Origin: Ascochyta rabiei
Lineage: Eukaryota > Ascomycota > Dothideomycetes > Pleosporales > Didymellaceae
Direction of reading: 5' to 3'
Assembly (NCBI RefSeq): GCF_004011695.2
Contig: NC_082418.1
Coordinates: 1 to 64,000, forward strand
DNA length: 64,000 nucleotides
Shown: piece after piece, positions 23,201-35,184 of the stretch
Position numbering within the stretch: the stretch's first letter is position 1
Layout of the letters: each line of letters begins with the position of its first letter
The notes under the pieces: generated by a model
Database searches by the model: none
Told to the model about the DNA's origin: nothing
The model's input: only the letters and a program-made list of their open reading frames with translations
Translations under genes and position numbers: made by a program

Positions 23201-25450
23201 TACTAAGAGTGTTAGCAGGTAATAAGTATTTAACTCTTTTCCTTATTAAAGCTTTTTGCTTTATATTTATGGATGTCTATAGCTATTTATTTGCCTAGGC
23301 CTTTATTATTTAATTATAGGGTTCTTTATATTTAATGCTTTAATTTTAATCATCTATATACATTACATTACACTATTATAATACCTTTAATCTTTACCCC
23401 CTTAGATTAATGCATAAGGTGCTTAATTGCAGATAGTCCTAGATGTCTAAGCCTCTTATGCTACATTATAGCTGTTACTCTCTATAGAAATCTTCTATTG
23501 TAATTTATACGTATATAGAGTGCTGCTGTAGCTATATTTAGTTATTTAATAACCTACTGTCTAAAGCTCTCTATTAGGATAGCTATAATGTTGCTGTTTC
23601 CTTGCTGTAGCGTTGTTAGATCTTCTTAGTTATCCCACTATATTCCTTATCTTTAGAGTAGCCTAAATAATACCAGGTTGCAGAGGAAATCTAGGCACTA
23701 CGCAATATAGTCTAAGCGTAGTACATATTTACCTTAAGATCCCTCTGCTAATATATTAACAGTACTATATTCTTATATCTAGACCTTAGGGTTCCTAGTC
23801 TAGATATAGTCTACTATTGCTAGCTGGCGTATGTCTCTAAGTCTTAAGAGGTTATTACAGATATGCGTAGTTAAGCTAGAATCTAGGAGAAATGCCTCCT
23901 TTAATAGATATCCTTAATTACTTACGCTACATACTGCTTTTATACTACCTTTATTAACCTAAGCAATTTCTTATCTATCTAGTTACTTAATAATTGTGTC
24001 TAGTGTTTTAGAGGTCTTAATGTGTAGAGTAATTAATTAAGAGTTTGTTATTGCTAGGCAGGGTTACTTTAAACTAGCATTTAGTTTGTTTACTGTTCTT
24101 TATAAGTCTAGCTTATATTAAAGCTTATACTATACTAGCTTTATAATATTTTAATTTAGTTTAAACTACTTAGGGGTTTCTAAATTATTATTAACATAGT
24201 AACAGTTACTAATATTATAGCGCTATTTATAAGCTAGATATATATCTACAGCTTCTGCTATATTCCTTCTTTAGAATTGCTTAGACTTATTACTAGACGC
24301 ATTTATTTTGCGCTTTAATTACCTTTAGTTTAGGGCTGTAGATAGCGCTCTAATTTACATACTTAAGGCGTCCCTCTATATGTTTAAGTTAGATTTACTA
24401 CTTACTATAAAGGCTCTACTATCTGTTATAAAGGCACTTTTTATTCTACCTTATATTAGATAGGCTAGGCTTATATACTTATAGAAGAGTTTTATTATCT
24501 GTCTTCTTTCTATATTACTTTAGTTACTTCCTGTACTAGTAAATGTTACTATCTATACTAGGGCAATCTTTAAGACTACTTTTAGGAAGTTATCCATAAC
24601 TAGCTTGCTCTGTATTACGTCCCCTATTTTAAGGGCTTCTACGTAAGTTAAAGCTTAGTTGTATTTACTAAGCTATAGTTCCTAATTTTACAGGACTCTT
24701 ATAGGCTTTAGTGCTTTATAGTACCTTTCTTGTACCCTTCTAATCTTATTATTAAGATCTACTCCTACTGCTGCCTAGACATTTGTAATCTAGGTCTACA
24801 GGGTGCTGTGTTTGTTAAAGCAGCTTACTTATAGATAAGGGCTAACTATAGCATTTAAGTGTTTTATTATAACAGCTATATATTCTTATTTATTTTAGTA
24901 GTTTTACTTACATATTTTATATAAGTTAAAAATAATTTTAAATTCTTGCGCGTTGCTGTTGTATGCTTCCTTTCCTTCTGCTAAGAGTTCTAAGTATTGC
25001 ATTAGGGTATTAGTTGTTACTACAAAGGTATTAACAGGGTTAATTAATTCTTATATAGTTGCGCGCGTATTACCCCTTATAGTTTGTTTTAAGGAGGATG
25101 CCTAAGTACTTCTTAGAGCAGAGGCTAGTTTGTATTCTAAGACAAGTAGAGGTTATAGTTTAATAGGCTTTACGCGTAGTTACGTGTTACCTTCTAGGTC
25201 TATAATGTCCTAGATTTCTAGAGCTTTGCATTGCATCTTAAGTTAGCAATACTAGGAGATCTATCTACTTAAGTTAGTAAGAGTAACTGTTGCGTCCCTC
25301 TAGCTTTGGCTAGTTGCTATTTTACTTGTTATTAGCCCTTATTATAGCAGCAGTAAGACTCTTAATTGTTAGGTTAGATAGTAATAGTAATAAGTTATTA
25401 ATAATGTATTAATAATCTGTTCTTGTTCCACGTAAAAGTGATTTTTGTCT
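20250..25450 (-). mobile_element. RIP-degraded Ty1/Copia relic
   Basis: On the minus strand around 21500-21570 the translation reads like a Copia reverse transcriptase core, IIFFYIDNIIITYYLKHK, corresponding to the usual F-Y-V-D-D-I box with the second D mutated to N. Surrounding frames are broken by stops throughout. A TGTTATAAG start at about 20250 after a purine tract may be an LTR end. The element is dead. Its right limit is uncertain; sequence of more normal composition appears near 25440-25530. Confidence 0.6.
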
Positions 25451-26911
25451 TATCTAGGTTCTGGTAGGGGCCTCTGCACGGTTTCTTGGCAGGTATATCG
25501 CCTAACCTATTTCTCTAATACCTTTTCATTTAACAATTCCACATCTCCTTATTAGAACTCGCTAAATCTAGAACGCCTATCTAGAAGAACCTCTATTACT
25601 AAGCTAATAGTAAAGATAAATAGGAAGTTAAAAAAATAATACAACACTAGAAAGAAGGTACTTAAGATAAATATCTAGTTAAGTAGTTAGGATACCTAGA
25701 CTTAGAAAACATATAGGAGCTAACTACGCACCTTACAAACTGCTAGCAGTTATTAAAGCAATTTAAAGAGACTAATTAGGCAGTGCTACGTTGCTCTCCT
25801 AGTACTCTAAGGGCTGGCCTTTTAAGGCGCTCTAGGTACTAGGCAGTAACAAGAACTCATCAGACAGATGTAACTTAATGGTCCCTGCCTCTAACTGCTC
25901 CTGCTCTTTAATACCGCGCTCCTCTACTGTAATAGCCTCCTTAGCACAACAGTCTAATAAATTTATTTGTTATTATAACTACTCCTTACGCGCATAAACT
26001 ACACGCAAGTCTTCTATAGCTTTTTTAGATATATACAGCGCTTTAATTTACACTTTATAACTCTCTTTTATGCACACATATAACTTCTCTTTCTTAGACA
26101 CTAATTAGTTAAACTTACATTAAGTTACCTTTATATTACAACGTTGCCCTAAGCAAACATACTTGCTATATTTCTTAGATTAAATGTAAACCTTGTATAC
26201 TTAGTTGTGCTTTATATAAGTTTTAAATTTCTACACTATAATCTCTCTAAAGGGCTTAATAAATTTGTATAAATAATAACAGTAAGCTAAACTTAAGATA
26301 GTTAGTTTTTCAGCATTGTTAAGACCTACCTAATAATTAAGGAAGGGCCTTGCGTTATATAAATAAGCTTAAAAGACTAAGCTAAGACAGAAGGGGGATA
26401 GTGTTATAATCTACAGAACATAGAAAGGATTTGTCTCATTACAGTGGCTGCGGCACAGTAATTATAACAATAGAATAAATAATAAGTAAGTAACAATTAT
26501 ATGTTAGCACTTAGCTAATAACTAATAGGACACGTAACCTAATTAGGGCTTAGCGTAATTAGTATAGTTAGTAATTAGTATAATTAGTAATTAGTGTAAT
26601 TAGTGCTTAGTGCGATTAGAGTATGTATAACACTAATTAGTCTGTATTACTACCATAATTATTAAAGTATATAGTTAATAGGAACACAACCCTTATAGTT
26701 TCTGTTTAACCTTATTAATTAGGTTTGTCTTTAGAATCTTAACCTACTCTTAAACTAGACAGTCTACTCTGTACTATTCATTACACCCTATCTTCACAAG
26801 CTTTACTTAGTTGATAACCCCAACTAATCCACCAGTACTCATCCCCAAGAACTAATAGAATCAGTGCTTACGGTTTTTAACTAAAGTACAACTTCAACAG
26901 AAGAGTGGACA
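25451..26911. other. AT-rich relic sequence, nothing recognisable
   Basis: TA-rich with stops in all frames. A short stretch near 26560-26630 repeats AATTAGTGTAATTAGT words. No domain or RNA gene is visible. Confidence 0.4.
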
Positions 26912-27097
26912 AAATAGGAGACCGCGAGCTACTAGAGGGTAGAGAGAGAGACCTACTTATAGTAGTAAGGCCTGTGCTCTCTATAAGTAAAAGTGAAGGC
27001 AAGTAACGGAAGGTTCTACTAAGGTTTAAAAGAATCTACTAGTAGGTTGTAACACATACTAGTATGTTACCATCTTACCTTAGTAGAAGTCCTAACA
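26912..27097 (+). repeat. Foldback-ended repeat, copy A (partial)
   Basis: Shares about 185 bp with the right end of the copy at 28400-29411 and, inverted, with the left end of the copy at 34089-35184. The shared end contains an inverted repeat, TCTACTAAGGT near 27015 and ACCTTAGTAGA near 27075, so single strands could fold. It terminates in TCCTAACA, the complement of the TGTTAGGA that opens the inverted copy, which gives TG...CA-type ends. Confidence 0.75.
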
Positions 27098-28399
27098 CGT
27101 GCCACTCCTTACAAATAGCAAAGTCCCTTACGCTGAAGTCTGTGTACAGGTGGCTGTAAGAGCCTAATACTTACAGATTATAAGTAAGAGTAAAAGAAAA
27201 ATAAAGGGAAAGAAGATATAGAACTTACCTATAACAACCCTATAGTAATTAGAGTAGAATTAAGGTATATGCCTTTAGTAACGTTATATAGGTCTCCCCT
27301 AATCCTTATACAGAAAATTAACCTCTAAGATTATTTCTACTATATAAACCCTACAACGCAAAAATTGTCTCCTAGCCTGTTTAGAGCTTATATAAGGGGA
27401 CAGCAGAAAGTTATTATTTAATAGAAAGAAATTGTTTTAGTAAAGAGAATTATTTTAAGCAGAGAGAAACTGTTTTAGCAGAGAAAAACCGTTTAGCAGA
27501 GGGTATTAGGTAGCCTGTTGCTTGTTTTAACGCTAGACTAGCTATATTGTAGTAGGTTAAGAGATTCAGGACCTACTAAAGCTATTAGTTTGTAGTAGGT
27601 ATAGACAGGGTATACAGGAGTTGTCTTAAGAAGGCGCCTACTTACAGTAATTATTATTATTACTATGGCGAGTAAAAGCTAAGTTAATGTTGTTAGATCT
27701 AGGGGACTTAATGTTGTTATTATGGTTAGAAATGCTACAATATTGCTAAGAATTATTGTCTAAGGCTTCTAATTTATTATAGCTGTAGGCAGAGAGAGCT
27801 TTATTGTTACTTAAGATCTCTGTGTTGTTGTTAGTGTAGACTAAGAGAGTATCTTTGTTGTCTATAGCGTAGTTTTCTGTTAACTAGAATAACTTAAGTA
27901 AAGCGCAGTTACTTCTTAGGTTAGAAGCTGTTGTAGGTATAGTGTCTAATTCTAAATTGTCTAGGTATAAGTCTGTTACTAAGAGGTAGTGTTGTTGTTA
28001 TAGACAGCAAGTTGCTGTAGTCTAAGTATAAAAGAAGCGCGCTAGAATTATATTATAAGAGGAGCGTGCTAGAATTATGTCCCTTTAAAGAAATTAGTAT
28101 AGTGCAAACATATTGAATATAGATAGTTAGGCAAGCTCTTCTTTTAAATAGGCTTCTAGATAATTAGCATACGTGTTTTGTAGTTATTTAGTAAGATCTA
28201 GGTATACTGTGTAATGTCTAATAGAGGTTTCTAGATTAAACTGCTGCTAGAAGGCTTAAAGTACAGCAAGTGGGTGTTCTAGAATTAAAAGAGCTTAGCG
28301 CAAGAGAGCTAACCGCGCAATGTTATTATTTAATGCTGCCTAGGAGTTGCTTATATTAAAGCCGTAGGCGTAGTAGGTAGTAGAAGTAGTAGTAGTGTT
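27098..28399. other. AT-rich relic with short direct repeats
   Basis: No gene is readable. Near 27430-27500 a roughly 22-bp word (AGAGAAACTGTTTTAGC and variants) is repeated four times in tandem with decay. The rest is RIP-like AT-rich sequence. Confidence 0.35.
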
Positions 28400-29411
28400 A
28401 GGTAATTTAGGGAAAAGGCAGAGCACCTAGTACCTTAAGAAGTATTAAGAGTATGTTGTAAAAGGTCTAGAAGTAGGCGTATAGTAAAAGGACTGTTTAC
28501 TAGTAAATAGTAAAAGGGGTAAACCTTTCCTAAGGAAGGTAGAAGAAGAGTAAAAATGTGTAGAAGCGCTGGACTGCTTAGAAGGCTTGTAAATATTTAA
28601 ATATAAAGGGCACTAGACTGCTTAAAAGGTGCTAAAGGGATAATGTTAGGGTAGAGGGCACTAGGCCACTTAACAGGTAGTAAAAAGAGGCGCTAGACTA
28701 CTTAAAAGGCGCTAATATTAAAGAGGAGGGCACTAGACTGCTTAAAAGGTGCTTAAGGAATACGCTAGACTACTTAAAAGGAAACTAGTAGATTAAAGGA
28801 AGAAGGGCACTAGACTGCCTAAAAGGTGCTGATTAGTTAGGGGGTAGAACAAAAGGCTAGTACTCTAAAGCCTACAACAAGTAACAATTTGCCCTACTAA
28901 ATATTAGAGATGGGTAATCTGTACTAAGAAGACGCGTAAGGGAGGCTGATTTGTACTTAAAAACAGGCACTTACTACCTGCGCTAGTTAAGGGTAGGGAC
29001 TAAGAAAAGAACTCTAAATAGGGCTAATACCTAGTAAAGAGATAGCATACTAGACTAAAACTTTAGTACAACCTTAAGCAGCAGTAGCTAATTACTAGCT
29101 TAATAAAGGCAGAAGCCTAAGAGAAAGTTAAATTTTTTAGCTAGTATGTCTGCTATTATGTAAGGCAGACTTTACAAGCATAAAAGTAGCAATCTAGTAA
29201 ACTAATAGATTTAAAAGAAGAGTAGATAGAATAGCAGACTGCGAGCTACAAGAGGATAGAGAGAGAGACGTACTTATAGTAGTTAGGCCTATACTCTCTG
29301 CAAGTGAAAGTAAAGGCAAGTAAAGGAAGGTTCTACTAAGGTTTGATGGAATCTACTAGTAGGTTGTGACACATACTAGTAGGTTACCATCTTACCTTAG
29401 TAGAAGTCCTA
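28400..29411 (+). repeat. 1-kb interspersed repeat, copy B
   Basis: Matches the reverse complement of 34089-35184 over about 1 kb. Landmarks are AAGGCAGAGCACCTAGTACC near 28415 versus the GGTACCCTGCCTTTTCC region near 35175, and the foldback end at 29329-29411. Internally it contains a run of CACTAG(A/G)CTGCTTAAAAGG words (28610-28830) spaced 30-60 bp. The element class is unknown; TG...CA ends suggest an LTR derivative. Confidence 0.75.
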
Positions 29412-29904
29412 ACAAACAGTCTGCCTATATAGGAGGGAGTTAGTGTTAAGCACTAGTCCCTTTAAGGGTTCTTACCCTAAATTATATCTATCTTAATAAC
29501 TTAATTTTCTATTTCTGTTCTAGAGTCTTGTTAGTACCTTTAAACCTTCTCTATACTAAAAGGTATAAAGGCATAAGAAGACTTAGTCTTAGATAGTTAG
29601 TTTCTAAGTATCCTTTGTATAAGACCTATAGGAATAGAACATTCTCTATGTTATCTATCCTAGTGCTCCTATACACCTTGTAGTGGGCACACACGTATTC
29701 TAGAGCCTTCTAATATCCTGTGTCGTTACAGCGTTAAGAGAGGGCTCCTTAGTATTGTTAATAGACAGTAGTTTTAGGTAGAATGGAGGCTGTAACAGCG
29801 TGTCTTTTACTCTTTATACAATCTTTAAATATAGCTTAGATAGTAAGCTATAATGTGCCCTTAGTAGAAGATATTTGTATATCATGTTGTAGTAGTATTG
29901 TGGT

Positions 29905-29975
29905 GTTAGTTGAGTAGTAGCCTCATTTCGCAAAACTAGACCGCTCGCTTGGGTTGGACCGCTCGCATGTGATTC
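29905..29975. mobile_element. Relic right end of a Fot1-like transposon
   Basis: Two copies of GACCGCTCGC(T/A)(T/A)G in tandem (29939-29966) are followed by TGATTCACGTTA. This is the layout of the right terminal repeats of the elements at 42496 and 47695: two direct subterminal repeats, then ...ACGT and a TA. No matching left end was found, so it is a solo end or heavily degraded copy. Confidence 0.5.
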
Positions 29976-30688
29976 ACGTTACCTAAAGTAGCTTTATTAC
30001 TACGTGTTAGCTAAAGGAACACTATAAGACAGGTTTCTCTATAGAGTAAACAGTATCTAATAGCTATTACATGTACTATAGTGTAGCTATGCTGTGTGCA
30101 AGTACCTTAGAGTGTGGGTTGATTATAAGAGAGCATCTTTGCGCTTGTTTACCTGTCTCATAGCGGACCTAGTTAAGATACAGAAACTGTCTCGATGCAA
30201 TGTGACAACCACGCGGAAAGCGTAAGCTGTCGGGTCATATTCGCCAGAAGGGGGAGGGGGGATTGAAAATATTACCAATAGCAGGTAGGTGCAGACATAA
30301 ACGGGTCGGTACATACAATATCAGAGCGGATTTAATGCAATTCTGTCACCAAAGCTGTTCCGCGTCATTCCTTCAGTACCCCTGTCTTGCCGAGCGCACC
30401 AACAAATTCCATAGGACATACTATTGTATCTTGATACCATAATCATGCTTATGCAGTACTCTTTCCACCAAGATTTTCGGACAGAATATGACAAGAAGCG
30501 TGCTCCGGATGGCTTCGGACTTGACCGGACCGGGATTCGGATCAGACTGACTAGACTTTTGCTATCACGCTAATTCGTTTCTTTACAGATTCTGTACATT
30601 TTTAACTCTCTCCTTTTTTCTAGTCCTATCTTTATCTTGAATTACTTTAATCGGACAAAAGCTAAACAAAGGAAACACAAGGCACAAA
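29976..30688. promoter_or_regulatory. Upstream region of the subtilisin gene
   Basis: Base composition returns to normal here, and no separate gene is supported. Four CGG/CCG triplet words cluster at 30505-30542 (CTCCGGATGG, TTCGGACT, GACCGGACCGGG, TTCGGATC), typical half-sites of Zn2Cys6 regulators. A C/T-rich stretch follows at 30605-30635 before the ATG. Confidence 0.4.
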
Positions 30689-33510
30689 ATGGTAAACAAG
30701 GGATTGATCCTTCATTTTCTTCTGGATGCATCTCTAGTAGTCATTGCCAGGAATTCCGTTCAAGGATCTTTTATTGTTGAGTTCCAGGACAATCAGGTGA
30801 GCCTAGACAGAGGGCTCTTAGACTCATAGCTCACATTCCAGTATAGAATTTGTCGGCTTATCACCGTCTAACGGGATCAAAAGCCAACATTTTGATGAGT
30901 TTCGACTATAACCTCTTCAAGGGCGAGTCGATTGAATTCAAAGATTCTCAGGCGGCAGATAAAGCTGCGGATGAGCTTCTAAAGCTTGACTGTATTAAAA
31001 ATGTCTGGCCGAAGCAGATTTATCCCCGACCTGATGCCAGGGTTATTTGGACTACCCCATCAGAGGATCCCATGTTCCAAGTAAAGAGACGAAACACCAA
31101 AGATACTTTTTCGCCACACATCCAAACTCAGGTGGACAGACTGAGGGCCGAAGGCATAACTGGTCAAGGCGTTAAAATTGCGGTTATTGACAGTGGCGTA
31201 TGTATCGATATCATCCCTTTGATAGATTCAAACTTACCCGGTAGATTGATTACACACATCCTGCTCTTGGAGGCTGTATTGGGTCCAATTGTTTAGTCAC
31301 TGACGGTTATGACCTTGTCGGAGATGCATATACCGGCGCCGAAGCTCCTATTCCGGATTTAGACCCCTGGGACGGCTGCAGTGTAAGTGGGAGGCCGTAT
31401 CGAATTCCCTCGTATGCTTTTTGAGACTAACTACTCTCATGATAGGGGCACGGAACACATGTCGCTGGTATAATTGCCGCTCAAGAAAATCCGTATGGTT
31501 TCACAGGTGCAGCACCTGTACGTGATCAATACCTGAGTACCTTTGCCAATCATGGAATTGACGAGTTATTAGGGGGTCAAATTGGCTGCTTACCGCGTAT
31601 TTGGCTGCGAGGGTGGAGCCAGTACTGATGTACTGATCGATGCATATATGCGTGCTGTGGAAGGCGGCGCCAACATCATCACTGCATCCCTTGGGGGCCC
31701 TGGGGGTTGGAGCCAGGATCCTTGGTCTGTCGTAGTTACAAGAATTGTCGACTCTGGAATACCATGCATCGTTTCGGCCGGGAACGATGGCAGTAAAGGC
31801 CTTTTCTACGCTCAGTCTCCTGCCAGCGGGAAGAGAGCGGCTTCCATCGCCTCATATGATAACTCTATCTATCCCATGCTCTTGGTTTCCTCGAACTTCA
31901 CCATCAATGGAGGCGCATCTCAAAACTTTGGTTATACCCCTGGAACTCCTAGGTCCTGGGCCAGGGTCGTATTGCCTCTGTGGGCCGCTTCTTTCAATAC
32001 AACTGAAAACGGCCAAGGCTGCACAAAGTTCCCTGACGAAACTCCGGATCTCTCCAACAAAATTGTATTAATACGCCGAGGAGGTTGCACGATAGACCAG
32101 AAAGCCGACAATGCCGCAGATAAAGGTGCCCGGTATATTCTGTTCTACAACAACATTGGTGGTACTAGTGCTCCGGAAGTTTCAAACACTGGAGTCCTTG
32201 GGACCGGAATGTTAAGAGCAAGTACTGGTGCGACTCTTGTCAACGCTTTAGCCTCAGGCTCTGAGGTAGTTGCGTCCATGGGTGATCCGGTAGTGGCTGC
32301 GCGGTTGGACGCGGAAGTAAACAACAGAACTGGAGGATTTTTGACCACTACTTCAAGCTGGGGGCCTGCATGGGACGGCGATATGAATCCAGAATTCGGC
32401 GTACCGGGTGGTTATATCCTATCCACCTACCCCGTCTCACTTGGGAGCTATGCCGTATTCTCTGGTACTTCTATGGCATGTCCGCTTGCTGCGGCTATTT
32501 ATGCCTTGCTGTCCAATGTCCGGAGGACGCTTGACCCAGTTCTTCTTCACCAGTATCTTTCCCAGACAGCGAAACCAAACCTATTCAATACCGGGGACTC
32601 TACTTTTCCTTTCCTCTCTCCAGTGGCTCAACAAGGAGCTGGTATGCTTCAAGCCTGGGATGCTGCACATACCAATACACTTCTCAGCCGTTCTTGCATA
32701 ATGTTCAACGATACCGAGCACCTAAACAATCCGGTCAATTTCACTATTACCAACACTGGAGATCGAGATGTCGCTTACAATATAAGCTCAATCGGCGCCG
32801 CTACCGCTTACACTTTTTCAAACAATACCTCACCGGATTTCTTTCCTGGCCTGAAAACAGACGGAGACTTTGCTCATCTAAGCATAAGTGAGTCTAAGCT
32901 CACCATACCTGCTTATGGAAATGTAGTCGTCACAGTCACAGTAACGCCACCTGCAGTGGATGGCAAATTTCTACCTGTTTACTCGGGCTACATTACAATC
33001 AACGCTACCAATGGAGAAAATTTGTCTATTCCATACCAAGGTATTGTGGGTAGTCTTAACAGTCGACGTGTGTTGGGTGACTGGACCCTGTCCGCTGGCA
33101 GTACCACGGACAATCCCATCACTACTAGCAATTCGACATTTGTGGTACCCCATCCCGGGAGTAATAATTCAAACTCAAACACTAGTTATATCATTCCTAC
33201 AGCCGTTGCCGACATGGTTTTCGGGTCACCATTAGTACATGTGGAGGCTGTTCGAGTAGACTGTGGGTCGATCGCAATTGGGAATGCTTCGTGTAAAGCT
33301 ATCGACGTCTTCGGCTCTCCTATGCGATGGGTGTCACGCGTTCAGCTCAGCTTCAATTTCAACGGTACACTCGGAGATAAGACAATCGCCCCTGCTGGCC
33401 GCTACAGGCTACGTGTGCGTGCACTTCACATCTTCGGAAATGAGGACAACGACGATGTCACTCAGTGGGATTTAGCTGAGACACCGGAATTCTTTATTCG
33501 ATACAGCTGA
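30689..33510 (+). CDS. Secreted subtilisin-like serine protease (S8A, Vpr-like)
   Basis: Five exons: 30689-30796, 30847-31197, 31245-31382, 31446-31517 and 31573-33510, with consistent phase and GT-AG introns of 47-63 nt (30797-30846, 31198-31244, 31383-31445, 31518-31572). The product has 868 residues. The N-terminus looks like a signal peptide, followed by an I9-type propeptide. The catalytic triad is complete: Asp in AVIDSG, at the second splice junction; His in GHGTHVAG, at the start of exon 4; Ser in GTSMACPLAAA. A protease-associated (PA) insert follows the His region (KIVLIRRGGCTIDQK), and a Fn3-like beta-rich C-terminal half is rich in N-glycosylation sites. The length suits fungal extracellular subtilases of this type. 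The gene shows no RIP damage despite lying between transposon relics. Expected role: extracellular proteolysis. Confidence 0.92.
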
Positions 33511-34088
33511 GAAGAATGGAGAGGGGATTTTTCCCGTGTACTCGAAGTGAATCATAAGAACGTGCTTGACAAAGAAAGATCGTATTTCAAAAAGCAAAGT
33601 GCACGGCTAAGATCCATCCTAGAGAAAATGCTTAGAGCAACCTGCTACATGTCGCTAGTATCGAAATATAATATAGTAGACCTGCAACCATTCCCATACG
33701 CACAGAAGCCTACTAATACGACACACAGAACGATCATTACCATGTCTAGATCATCTTGAATCAGCTTTCGAATACACAAATAGATCCACACGCTGCTGTG
33801 TCAACTTGATAGATAGAACCCCCCCCCCCTCCAGCACCTTGCCCAAGTCCACAACTTACCCCACTGCCCTTACCTCCTTAGAGACAGAGCTTATATATAA
33901 TGCTCATCTATGATCGGAGCTGTGTTATTTACGGCTAAGGTAGCTCGGATCTCGTCACAGTAGCTGAGTTGGTTACTGGAAAGGGGACCAGGTTCAGACG
34001 CTCCAGCAGGTGTGAGGCATGAGATGCCAGGTAAATCATGAATCTTAGGAAGATTTGAAATTTTTATTATACCAATTGATACACAGAC
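33511..34088. other. 3' flank of the protease gene
   Basis: Normal-composition sequence with no supported gene. It contains a run of nine or more C near 33821 and ends at the left terminus of the inverted 1-kb repeat. Confidence 0.4.
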
Positions 34089-35184
34089 TGTTAGGACTTC
34101 TGCTAAGGTAAGATGGTAACCTACTAGTATGTGTACTAGCAGGTTTCATTAACCTTAGTAGAACCTTCCTTCACTTGCCTTCACTTTCACTTGCAGAGAG
34201 CACAGGCCTAACTACTATAAGTAGGTCTCTCTCTCCACCCTTTTGTAGCTCGCAGTCTGCTATTTTGTTCACTCTACTTTTGAATCTATTAGTTTACTAA
34301 TTTACTACTTTTATGCTTATAAAGTCTACCTTACATAATAGCAGACCTAATAGCTAAAATTTTAGCTTTCTTTTAGGCTTCTGCCTTTATTAAGCTAGTA
34401 GTTAGCTACTGCTGCTTAAGGTTGCACTGAATTTTTAGTCTAGTGTGCTATCTCTTCACTAAGTATTAGCCCTATTTATGTTAAGGCCACGGCTCTGCCC
34501 ACCGTGCCAAGCATGCCAAAAAGGTAACAATGCTCACTTTGATAGTGAGACAGCGGCTAGAACAGTACTTATTTGCCCTAAGGCTTCCTACAGGTCAGAG
34601 GTGGACGCATCCACATGCCTGAGGCTGAGAGTAAGGCTAAGAGCCTAACAATTTAGAGTTCTTTTCTTAGTCTCTACCCCCTACTAGCGTAGGTAGTAAG
34701 TGCCTGTTTTTAAGTATTAATCAGCCTCCCCTACACGTCTTCCAGGTACAGATTACCTATCTTTAACATTTAGTAGGCTAAATTGTTACTTTTTTAGGCT
34801 TTAAAGTTCTAGCCTTTTGTTTTACCCCCTAAATAACTAGCACCTTTTAAGCGGTCTAGCGCACCTGTTTAGCACCTTTTAAGCAGTCTAGTGCCCTCCT
34901 CTTTAACATCAGCGCCTTCTAAGTAGTCTAGCGCATTTCTTTAGCACCTTTTAAGCAGTCTAGTGTCCTTCTTCTTTAAATATTTACACGCCTTCTAAGC
35001 AGTCCAGCGCTTCTACACGTTTTTTACCCTTCTTCTACCTTACCCTAGGAAAAGTTTGCTCCTTTATTATTTACTAGTAAAAAGTCCTTTCACTAGCCAC
35101 CAACTTCCTAACTTTTGCTAACACAGTCCTTTCACAACATACTCTTAATACTTCTTAAGGCACTAGGTACCCTGCCTTTTCCTA
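34089..35184 (-). repeat. 1-kb interspersed repeat, copy C (inverted)
   Basis: Reverse-complement copy of 28400-29411, starting TGTTAGGACTTCTGCTAAGG and ending near CCTGCCTTTTCC. It is interrupted by a 172-bp insertion at 34479-34650. Together with copy B it places the protease gene between inverted repeats about 4.7 kb apart. Confidence 0.8.
34479..34650. mobile_element. Solo-LTR-like insertion with 5-bp target duplication
   Basis: A 172-bp element begins TGTTAAGGCC and ends GAGCCTAACA, so it has TG...CA ends within a short inverted repeat. It is flanked by the direct repeat ATTTA (34474-34478 and 34651-34655). The empty site is visible in copy B near 29008-29018, where CCCTATTTAGAG (reverse complement) has only one ATTTA. 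A related copy is at 40204-40369. The size and 5-bp duplication fit a solo LTR or TRIM-type element. Confidence 0.88.

Noticed and set aside
30123..30314. 63-aa minus ORF upstream of the protease
   Set aside because: No features, and it lies in the promoter region; treated as chance.
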